Assembly: GCA_050115015.1 (NCBI GenBank)
Contig: JASFRI010000243.1
Span: forward strand, 1 to 6,461
Origin: JASFRI01 sp050115015
Lineage (GTDB): Bacteria > Acidobacteriota > Polarisedimenticolia > CBDVAL01
Length of the DNA stretch: 6,461 nt
Direction: 5' to 3'
Part shown: positions 1 through 6,461 of the stretch, piece after piece
Position numbering within the stretch: position 1 is the first letter of the stretch
Layout: every line of letters begins with the position of its first letter
Notes under the pieces: generated by a model
Seen by the model: the letters and a program-made list of their open reading frames with translations, nothing else
Database searches by the model: none
What the model was told of the DNA's origin: nothing
Made by a program: the position numbers and the translations under genes

Positions 1-1
1 C

Positions 2-639
2 GACGTCCTCGGCGAGACCGTCCGGACGATCCTGGACCTGCCACGCTACTATGATGAGCTGGCCGAGGCTCTCAAGGGGCGGGTCGCCGACGATTTCGCG
101 AAGTACGGCCTCGATCTCGTGGACTTCTTCATCAACTCGATCACGCCACCGGAGGAGGTCCAGCAGCGCATCGACGAGCGCGCGGGCATGGGGGCCCTGG
201 GGGACATGGGCCGCTACATGCGCTTCAAGGCCGCCCGGGCGGTAGGCGACGCGGCGGAGGGTGCCGGCGAGGGCGGGGCCGGGGCCGGCGGCGGCATGGG
301 CCTCGGGCTCGGTGCCGGGATGGGGATGATGATGCCCTCCCTGATCCGCGACGCCATGGCGGGAGGCCCCGGCGCCGGCTCGCAGCCCGCCGCGGCGGCC
401 GGGCAGTGCGGCACGTGTCGCGCGGCGCTGCCCGCCGGCGCGAGGTTCTGCGGGGCCTGCGGCGCCCGCGTGGCGGCGGCGGCCTGCGGCGCCTGCAGCG
501 CGCCGACGGCCCCGGGAGCGCGGTTCTGCACGAACTGCGGTGCGGCCCTGGCCGCGCCGGGCAGGTGCCCGCAGTGCAACACGGTGCTGACCCCGGGCGG
601 ACGCTTCTGCCCCGGCTGCGGCGCCGGCCTGGAGGAGCG

Positions 640-643
<4 letters not shown>
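2..643 (+). CDS. SPFH / virion-core-like protein with three C-terminal zinc ribbons (5' partial)
   Basis: The reading frame is open from the left edge, so the start codon and most of the SPFH (band 7) domain are outside the window; 213 residues are visible. The first ~75 residues (LPRYYDELAEALKGRVADDF, then YGLDLVDFFINSITPPEEV and MGALGDMGRYMRFKAA) match my memory of the conserved C-terminal part of the SPFH proteins annotated 'virion core protein', related to Bacillus YdjI. A Gly/Met-rich linker follows (about nt 250-400). Then six CxxC knuckles (CGTC, CGAC, CGAC, CTNC, CPQC, CPGC; nt ~407-619) pair into three zinc ribbons. SPFH proteins usually scaffold membrane microdomains; in Bacillus the relative sits with a PspA-type gene. 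The stop overlaps the guaB start by 4 bases, which implies co-transcription. The exact function is unknown. The family call is confident; a membrane or stress role is inference. Confidence 0.85.
631..635 (+). promoter_or_regulatory. Ribosome binding site of guaB
   Basis: GGAGG lies 4 bases before the guaB ATG at 640, inside the last codons of the upstream gene. Together with the ATGA stop/start overlap it fixes the guaB start at 640. The long upstream in-frame extension (from about 406) is just the zinc-ribbon coding sequence read in the wrong frame. Confidence 0.75.
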
Positions 644-2109
<1,466 letters not shown>

Positions 2110-2116
2110 CACGAAG

Positions 2117-2146
2117 TTGCACCCACCGGCGGCGGCGTGCTATAGA
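2117..2146 (+). promoter_or_regulatory. Candidate sigma-70-type promoter for the receptor gene
   Basis: In the 57-base gap after guaB, TTGCAC (2117-2122) and TATAGA (2141-2146) are spaced by 18 bases. The -10 box is preceded by TGC (2138-2140), giving an extended -10. The TATAGA stretch stands out as AT-rich in a very GC-rich gap. Initiation near 2153 would leave a leader of only about 14 bases, and no convincing Shine-Dalgarno sequence lies before the ATG at 2167. The -35 match is weak (3 of 6), so this is a prediction. Confidence 0.45.
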
Positions 2147-2166
2147 GCGAACGAACGGCCACCGCC

Positions 2167-5100
2167 ATGAACGAGTCCTTCCCAGAGCGCGCGCGCCGGA
2201 TCCGGTGCTGCCTCCTCGTCCTGCTGGCGTCGTTTGCCGCGTGGGGACAGACCGCCACCCGCGGCGGGGTGGCGGGGCGGGTCCTGGACCAGGACGGGAA
2301 TCCGCTTCCCGGGGCCGTCCTCACGGCCCGCAGTCCCTCCATGGGCATGGCCCCCGTCCAGGTGGTCAGCGGCGAAAACGGTCAGTACCGCTTCTCCACC
2401 CTCCTACCGGCGTCCGACTATGTCATCACCGCCGAGCTCGCGGGCTTCGCGACGGTGGAGCTCTCGCCCATCGACGTCGACCCGGGGCGGACGACCAACC
2501 AGGATGTCTCGCTGCTTCCCGCCTCCGAGGCCACCGAGAGCGTCGTGGTGAGCGCCAGGGGGGACGTCATCGACACGGCCAGCGTGAAGACCTCCACGGT
2601 GTTCAACAGCGAGTTCCTGGAGGGGCTGCCGATCCTGGGACGGACGTACCAGGACGTGCTGACCCTCGCCCCCGGGGTGACCGACGTGGACGGCGACGGC
2701 AACCCGAACGTGAACGGTGCCCGGGAGACCGGCTTCCAGACCCGTCTGGACGGGGCGAACGTCACGGACCCGTTCAGCGGCACCTTCGGCCAGGGGCTGA
2801 ACCTCGAGTCGATCGCCGAGATCGAGATCATCACGAGCGGCGCCTCGGCGGAGTTCGGCCAGGCGCAGGGAGGCTTCGCGAACGTGATCACGAAGTCCGG
2901 CGGCAACGAGTTCGAGGGGTCGTTCAAGTTCTTCTACCGCTCGGACCTGTTCGACAACGACGGCGCCAACAACAACGACGTGAGCGACGAGAACCTGTTC
3001 GCGGGGCTGGACGGGTTCCGGGACGTGCGCCCATTCCTGACCGTGGGCGGCCCCATCGTCAAGGATCGCCTCTGGTACTTCGCGGCCATCGAGTACCTCC
3101 AGCTCGAGAGTCCGGTCAATACCCTGAGCAAGCCCGTGGCCCTGACAGAGACCGGCTGGAACAACTTCGCGAAGCTGACCTGGCAGGTCCGGCCCGAGCA
3201 CCGGCTCTCGTTTCAGGTGAATCACGATCCCCGCACCTTCACCGGCCTGGGCCTGGACACGCGGACCGCGGCGGCCTCGGACTACTCGCTGTCCCGCCAC
3301 GGCTATATCGGCACCGCGCGGTGGGGCTGGAACGCCTCGGCGAACCTGCTGCTGGAGATGACCGCCTCCCGGATGGACGTCGGCTACGATCTGGATCCCG
3401 TGACCGCGCCGGAGCCCTGCCTGACGGACCCGCTCGGGCGCTGCAGCCCCCTGGCCGCCGACACCTACAAGGTCGATCTGCGGCAGGGGATCACCACGGG
3501 GCCCTATTACCAGACGTCGGAGGATCAGCGTCTGCGGGATTCCGTCCGGGGAGACCTGTCCTACTTCCTCGACGCCCGCGGCGGGAGCCACAGCCTCAAG
3601 ATGGGACTCGAGATCGGGGGCGAGAGCTTCGACGACACGGTGACAGTGCGGCCGGTCCGCTTCGAGGACTTCATCGTGTGCACCCCGCCTCCGGAGGGGT
3701 GGGACGACCCGACGAGCCCGAACTACGGCACCGCCGGGCCGTTCCACTGCGACCCGGGGGACCCGGACATCGGCGAGCTCCCGGAGGATCCCACCGAGCT
3801 GCCGGTGATCATCGGGTCGATCAACATCGAGACCGCCACGCCCGACACCATCAGCCGGACGGCGGAGAAGACCGCCTATGGCGCCTACCTCCAGGACTCC
3901 TACCGGCCGCTGCCGAACCTGACCTTCAACCTGGGCCTGCGCTACGACCGGGAGGTGGCCACCGCCTACGGGTGGGACCTGTTCGATCCCCAGGCCGAGG
4001 CCGCCGCGTTCCTGGAGCTCTACGCCCGGGGGGCGGGACGCGACCCGGGAACCGTGGACTTCGTCGACGCCTTCCTGAACCCCGCCATCGTCTACGATCT
4101 CAACGGAGACGGGCTGGACTCGCAGCACTGCACGCCGTACGACGTGGACGGCGACGTGCTGGGGGACGGCACCCCGGACGGCATCGCCGACGACTTCCTC
4201 ACGCTCTACGACGGGGACTTCGACGGCGTGGCGGATCCCGACAATCCCCTGGACACCTACCTGGAGGTCCCGGACGGGCTGGCCGACGGGACCTCCGAGC
4301 ACCCCTGGTGCGATCGGACCTCCGACGACGTCTACGACCTGCTGTCGGTCTTCTCGCGGCACCAGGCGGACGGCAGGGCGGCCCCCTTCGACAACCTCTA
4401 TGCCCTGGACCCCACCCGGGGGCTGCCGGGGGTGGAACGCCAGGCGGAGACCTTCGACATCGTGAACGACAACGTCGCGCCCCGGTTCAGCGTCGCCTGG
4501 GATCCCTGGTCGGACAACCGCACGAAGATCTTCGCCTCCTGGGGCCGTTACTACGACCGCCTCTTCCTGGCCACCCTCGTCCCGGAGCTGGGACCCGACC
4601 CGATCACGGAGGCGTACCTGGCCACGGATCGCGTGGAAGGTACCAATGCCCGGCTCTCGCACATCGGCCGGTTCTCGATCATCCAGATCGACCGGGACCT
4701 CCAGACCCCCTTCACCGACGAGCTGACCATCGGCTTCGAGCGGGAGCTGGCGCCCGAGTGGGTCCTGGGCCTGACCTACATCCGCCGGAAGGGCCGGCAA
4801 CAGCTCCAGGACCAGGACTTCAACCACTACACCGTGGACGAGAACCGCGACGGCGTGCCCGACGACTATCGCGGCAAGGTCCGGATGCGGACCGTGTCCC
4901 CGCCGGGGCAGTCCATCGATCCCGTGAGGTGCTTCGAGGACCCGCCGCTGGGGCCGGGGATCTGCGTGCTCGAGGACTTCCCGGACGGCCAGGCGGACCT
5001 GATCGCGAGGAACCCGTTCTTCAACCAGGTGCTGCGGGTCGGGAACTTCAACGAATCGGACTACATTTCGTACCAGCTCGCGGTGACCCGCCGCCTGAGC

Positions 5101-5616
5101 CGCCGCTGGCAGATGACCTCGTCGTACGTCTGGTCCCGCGCCGAGGGAAACGCCGAGGAGTTCCTGTCCAGCCTGGGAAACGACCCGGGGACCGTCGACG
5201 ACGAGTACGGGCCCCTCGCCTACGATCAGACGCACCAGGTGAAGTTCAGCGCCGTCATGCTCCTTCCGCGGGCCCAGCGGGTCGGCTGCTCGGTGCTGTG
5301 GGCCTCGGGCACGCCGTACTCCATCATCCGGGAGCGGGACTCGGCAGACTTCTTCCACTCCTTCTACTTCCGGACCACCTACCCCACCGGGCAGCGGAAC
5401 GACCAGCGGAACGAGGCGTTCTGGACCGTCAACGTTTCCTACCAGAAGTCGTTCCGGTTCGGGCGCGTGGACGGGGGCTTCGGGGTCGAGGTGGTCAACC
5501 TGCTGTCCTCGGACGACGCGACCGTGGACACCGAGGAGCCGACACAGCTGCTGGGGCTGGAGGCGACGCGGCGGTTCGGGCGACGGTGGCAGCTGAGCGT
5601 GGCGTTCCACTTCTAG
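2167..5616 (+). CDS. TonB-dependent-receptor-like outer-membrane protein, Oar-like, with carboxypeptidase-regulatory-like domain
   Basis: A 1149-residue outer-membrane barrel protein. The start at 2167 is supported by a signal peptide directly after it: basic RARRIR, hydrophobic CCLLVLLASFAAW, likely cleavage around AWGQ-TAT (residue ~28). Residues ~33-118 form a carboxypeptidase-regulatory-like beta-sandwich (GRVLDQDGNPLPGAVL, then ENGQYRFSTLLPASDYVI). The plug spans ~124-245 (VNGARETGFQTRLDGANVTD, then SIAEIEIITSGASAEFGQAQ and GGFANVITKSGGNEFEG). The rest is barrel and long loops, ending LSVAFHF with the terminal Phe typical of BAM-inserted proteins. I see no clear TonB box. Loops contain four close cysteine pairs (418/426, 505/528, 655/715, 922/933) and Asp-rich DxNxDG/DxDxDG segments at ~644-709 and ~891. 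The substrate cannot be deduced; relatives are implicated in uptake of polymers or peptides, or in surface adhesion. It starts 57 bases after guaB, probably from its own promoter. Its TAG stop lies in the CTAG edge of the inverted-repeat element. Confidence 0.93.
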   Translation: MNESFPERARRIRCCLLVLLASFAAWGQTATRGGVAGRVLDQDGNPLPGAVLTARSPSMGMAPVQVVSGENGQYRFSTLLPASDYVITAELAGFATVELSPIDVDPGRTTNQDVSLLPASEATESVVVSARGDVIDTASVKTSTVFNSEFLEGLPILGRTYQDVLTLAPGVTDVDGDGNPNVNGARETGFQTRLDGANVTDPFSGTFGQGLNLESIAEIEIITSGASAEFGQAQGGFANVITKSGGNEFEGSFKFFYRSDLFDNDGANNNDVSDENLFAGLDGFRDVRPFLTVGGPIVKDRLWYFAAIEYLQLESPVNTLSKPVALTETGWNNFAKLTWQVRPEHRLSFQVNHDPRTFTGLGLDTRTAAASDYSLSRHGYIGTARWGWNASANLLLEMTASRMDVGYDLDPVTAPEPCLTDPLGRCSPLAADTYKVDLRQGITTGPYYQTSEDQRLRDSVRGDLSYFLDARGGSHSLKMGLEIGGESFDDTVTVRPVRFEDFIVCTPPPEGWDDPTSPNYGTAGPFHCDPGDPDIGELPEDPTELPVIIGSINIETATPDTISRTAEKTAYGAYLQDSYRPLPNLTFNLGLRYDREVATAYGWDLFDPQAEAAAFLELYARGAGRDPGTVDFVDAFLNPAIVYDLNGDGLDSQHCTPYDVDGDVLGDGTPDGIADDFLTLYDGDFDGVADPDNPLDTYLEVPDGLADGTSEHPWCDRTSDDVYDLLSVFSRHQADGRAAPFDNLYALDPTRGLPGVERQAETFDIVNDNVAPRFSVAWDPWSDNRTKIFASWGRYYDRLFLATLVPELGPDPITEAYLATDRVEGTNARLSHIGRFSIIQIDRDLQTPFTDELTIGFERELAPEWVLGLTYIRRKGRQQLQDQDFNHYTVDENRDGVPDDYRGKVRMRTVSPPGQSIDPVRCFEDPPLGPGICVLEDFPDGQADLIARNPFFNQVLRVGNFNESDYISYQLAVTRRLSRRWQMTSSYVWSRAEGNAEEFLSSLGNDPGTVDDEYGPLAYDQTHQVKFSAVMLLPRAQRVGCSVLWASGTPYSIIRERDSADFFHSFYFRTTYPTGQRNDQRNEAFWTVNVSYQKSFRFGRVDGGFGVEVVNLLSSDDATVDTEEPTQLLGLEATRRFGRRWQLSVAFHF
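5613..5616. repeat. Possible target-site duplication CTAG, left copy
   Basis: CTAG sits directly outside the left inverted repeat, and the same four bases lie directly outside the right one (5843-5846). Because CTAG is its own reverse complement, it can be read either as a 4-base target duplication or as the tip of a longer inverted repeat; the sequence alone cannot separate these. Bases 5614-5616 are also the stop codon of the receptor gene. Confidence 0.5.
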
Positions 5617-5639
5617 CCCGCATGATTCATGAGGGGCAG
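5617..5639 (+). repeat. Left terminal inverted repeat
   Basis: Pairs with 5820-5842 at 22 of 23 positions; the one difference is C at 5621 (the partner predicts T). It contains a short odd palindrome, CATGATTCATG (5621-5631), that could be a protein-binding core such as a transposase site. Matching stops immediately outside the CTAG and at base 5640 inside, so the repeat has sharp edges. Confidence 0.8.
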
Positions 5640-5720
5640 TCGACCCGTCTCGATTCGGGCGCCAGTCCGGAAGACCTTTGGAAAACGACGAAGAACGAGA
5701 GTCTGCAGGATGTCAGAGCG

Positions 5721-5807
5721 CCTCGGGAATGGCCGACCAAGGCGGAAGGCCGCAAGCGGGTGAGACACGCGTCAAGGCCGGCCAACGCAGGTCGGGCGTT
5801 CCCGAGG
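5721..5807. other. Foldable hairpin core inside the element
   Basis: Bases 5721-5738 face 5790-5807 without gaps: 16 Watson-Crick pairs, one T-G wobble (5730/5798) and one G-G mismatch (5732/5796). The outer nine pairs, CCTCGGGAA with TTCCCGAGG, are perfect. The 51-base loop can form a further small hairpin, GCGG-AAGG-CCGC (5742-5753). A transcript from either strand could fold, as could single-stranded DNA. No run of T follows, so it is not a classical intrinsic terminator. Whether it is expressed is unknown. Confidence 0.5.
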
Positions 5808-5819
5808 AGTCTCTGGGGC

Positions 5820-5842
5820 CTGCCCCTCATGAATCATACGGG
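5820..5842 (-). repeat. Right terminal inverted repeat
   Basis: Reverse complement of the left repeat at 22 of 23 positions (A at 5838 is the differing base). It carries the same palindromic core (CATGAATCAT) and is followed directly by CTAG at 5843-5846, mirroring the left edge. Confidence 0.8.
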
Positions 5843-5846
5843 CTAG
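5843..5846. repeat. Possible target-site duplication CTAG, right copy
   Basis: Mirror of 5613-5616. If the element is removed together with one CTAG, the receptor gene would still end in Phe-TAG, followed by GGGGG; insertion would therefore have been neutral for the protein. Confidence 0.5.
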
Positions 5847-5878
5847 GGGGTCGCCGGGGACGCCATGGCGCAGGCGCT

Positions 5879-5905
5879 GGGTGCGGCCGACCGGCGCCGG
5901 CACCC
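5879..5905 (-). terminator. Weak candidate hairpin after tsaE
   Basis: About ten bases past the tsaE stop on the minus strand, GGGTGC (5879-5884) and GCACCC (5900-5905) can form a six-pair stem around a GC-rich loop containing the palindrome CCGGCGCCGG. No T tract follows on the minus strand, so at best it slows polymerase or marks a 3' end. Apart from this hairpin I see nothing in 5847-5915. Confidence 0.25.
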
Positions 5906-5915
5906 GAGGGCGCGG

Positions 5916-6374
5916 CTACCCGACGGCGAGAAGGTGCAGCCGGCGGCGCGACCCCTTGAGGAGCTCGATGCGCACGATGACATCGCCAGGGGCGGCGGCG
6001 AAGCGCCCCTCTCCGAGGCGTTCCGGCCATTCCACCGCCACGGGAACCTCGCCGGCCAGGATCTCCTCGAGTCCGATCTCCCGCAGGTCGGCCTCGCCGG
6101 CGATCCGGTACAGGTCGACGTGGTACAGCACGGCTTCCCCGTCGGGATCCCGGTAGACGTGGACGAGGGAGAAGGACGGGGAGTGAACCTGCCGGGGATC
6201 GGCGCCCAGACCCTCCGCGAGCCCCCGGGCGAAGCAGGTCTTGCCGGCGCCGAGCTCTCCTTCCAGCCGGACGACGTCGCCCGGGCGGAGCGACGCCGCC
6301 AGCGCCCGGCCGACGGCGGCGGTCTCCTCCTCGTTCTCCGTGACCCGCTCCGACCTGCCGCCCACCGCAGACAC
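5916..6374 (-). CDS. tsaE: tRNA threonylcarbamoyladenosine biosynthesis ATPase TsaE
   Basis: Cytoplasmic ATPase that works with TsaB and TsaD to make t6A at position 37 of ANN-decoding tRNAs. The protein is 152 residues, the usual size. Walker A is GELGAGKT (39-46). It is followed by HSPSFSLVHVY (64-74), matching the family SPTFTLV segment, then YHVDLYRI (84-91) and VEWPERLGE (114-122), the family's Asp-Leu-Tyr-Arg and Glu-Trp motifs. The start is GTG at 6374-6372; no ATG, GTG or TTG occurs in frame upstream to the window edge, and the N-terminus then has the normal distance to Walker A. The Shine-Dalgarno sequence is poor. It is convergent with the receptor gene across the inverted-repeat element. 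A 12-base palindrome overlaps the start codon. Confidence 0.95.
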   Translation of the reverse strand: MSAVGGRSERVTENEEETAAVGRALAASLRPGDVVRLEGELGAGKTCFARGLAEGLGADPRQVHSPSFSLVHVYRDPDGEAVLYHVDLYRIAGEADLREIGLEEILAGEVPVAVEWPERLGEGRFAAAPGDVIVRIELLKGSRRRLHLLAVG

Positions 6375-6381
6375 TAGTGTC
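6370..6381. repeat. 12-base perfect palindrome over the tsaE start
   Basis: GACACTAGTGTC is a perfect palindrome centred on the tsaE GTG start region. It could be an operator, a small hairpin that affects initiation, or chance. No partner copy is visible in the window. Confidence 0.4.
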
Positions 6382-6460
6382 CCGTGCCGGAAGTCATGTC
6401 GCCATTCCGACGGGGGCGCCGTTCCAAGCGGGCCGAGTCGACGACGAGCGCCCTGGATAC
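6374..6460 (-). CDS. Possible C-terminal end of a gene upstream of tsaE (partial)
   Basis: A minus-strand frame is open from the right edge for 28 codons (VSRALVVDSARLERRP, ending MTSGTGH). It stops at a TAG (6376-6374) whose last base is the first base of the tsaE GTG. Such a 1-base overlap is typical of an operon, and tsaE often follows the NAD(P)HX epimerase/dehydratase gene nnr, but I do not recognise this tail as Nnr. In GC-rich DNA 28 open codons can arise by chance, so this is tentative. Confidence 0.3.
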   Translation of the reverse strand, partial: VSRALVVDSARLERRPRRNGDMTSGTGH

Positions 6461-6461
6461 C

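Larger units (their letters stand above)
5617..5842. mobile_element. MITE-like non-autonomous element with 23-base terminal inverted repeats
   Basis: This 226-base segment fills most of the convergent gap between the receptor gene and tsaE. Its ends are 23-base inverted repeats that match at 22 positions (27 bases with 26 matches if the CTAG edges are counted). The interior is visibly richer in A than the flanking genes (about 42% A+T by hand count over 5640-5720). No interior frame gives a protein I recognise, and there is no transposase. The interior contains a strong 18-position stem (5721-5738 with 5790-5807). Small size, terminal repeats, a possible 4-base target duplication and an intergenic position fit a MITE. 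Ends beginning CCC plus a 4-base duplication are compatible with what I recall of the IS1380 family, but that parentage is a guess. Alternatives are a structured RNA or a bidirectional terminator region. Confidence 0.6.

Noticed and set aside
2404..5610. 1068-residue open frame on the minus strand opposite the receptor gene
   Set aside because: It has low-complexity composition with no motif. The forward frame has a signal peptide, plug and barrel signature, so this is a shadow.
5627..5830. 67-codon minus-strand frame lying between the terminal repeats
   Set aside because: Its start falls in the right repeat and its stop in the left, but no family is recognisable and no ribosome binding site is seen. 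It is more likely chance than a cargo gene.
2205..5846. 1213-residue plus-strand frame overlapping the receptor gene and running through the element
   Set aside because: It is an Arg/Pro/Gly-rich off-frame of a real gene, and its tail across the element is not recognisable as a protein.
5613..5846. The inverted repeats as a classical intrinsic terminator
   Set aside because: The arms are about 180 bases apart and no T tract follows, so a single compact terminator hairpin is not formed, although the region could still help end convergent transcripts.
5678..5959. 93-codon plus-strand frame starting inside the element
   Set aside because: It crosses the right inverted repeat and runs antisense into tsaE, with no recognisable domain. 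I considered a transposase or maturase N-terminus but found no supporting motif.
5865..6377. 170-codon plus-strand frame opposite tsaE
   Set aside because: It is antisense to a gene with a clear Walker A and TsaE family motifs.

Overview
This is a GC-rich bacterial window. The large secreted-plug outer-membrane receptor, with an N-terminal carboxypeptidase-regulatory-like domain and an Oar-like plug and barrel, is the type that is heavily expanded in Acidobacteriota. The nearly stop-free off-frames and strong G/C third-position bias fit that reading. The phylum assignment is inference from gene style and not proven by the window.

Layout, left to right. (1) The 3' end of a plus-strand gene (2-643) encodes an SPFH / 'virion core protein'-type protein ending in three CxxC-CxxC zinc ribbons. 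(2) Its stop overlaps the start of guaB (IMP dehydrogenase, 640-2109) in an ATGA junction, so the two are almost certainly co-transcribed. guaB is full length and has every catalytic residue I could check. (3) After a 57-base gap holding a plausible extended -10 promoter comes a 1149-residue TonB-dependent-receptor-like protein (2167-5616). It has a signal peptide, a C-terminal Phe barrel signature, four close cysteine pairs and a cluster of Asp-rich DxDxDG calcium-type loops. (4) Between this gene and the convergent gene that follows lies a 234-base segment (5613-5846). It is bounded by near-perfect inverted repeats with CTAG at both outer edges and has no recognisable protein inside. It looks like a small non-autonomous transposable element (MITE-like) with a foldable core. 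(5) On the minus strand is tsaE (5916-6374), the ATPase of tRNA t6A synthesis, starting at a GTG. An open minus frame entering from the right edge stops on that same GTG and may be the tail of an upstream operon partner.

Together the window holds two housekeeping genes, guaB for guanine nucleotide synthesis and tsaE for tRNA modification, around a surface receptor of unknown substrate. The most unusual part is the inverted-repeat element in the convergent gap: its left CTAG supplies the TAG stop codon of the receptor gene. I see no CRISPR array, tRNA, rRNA, transposase or defence system here.
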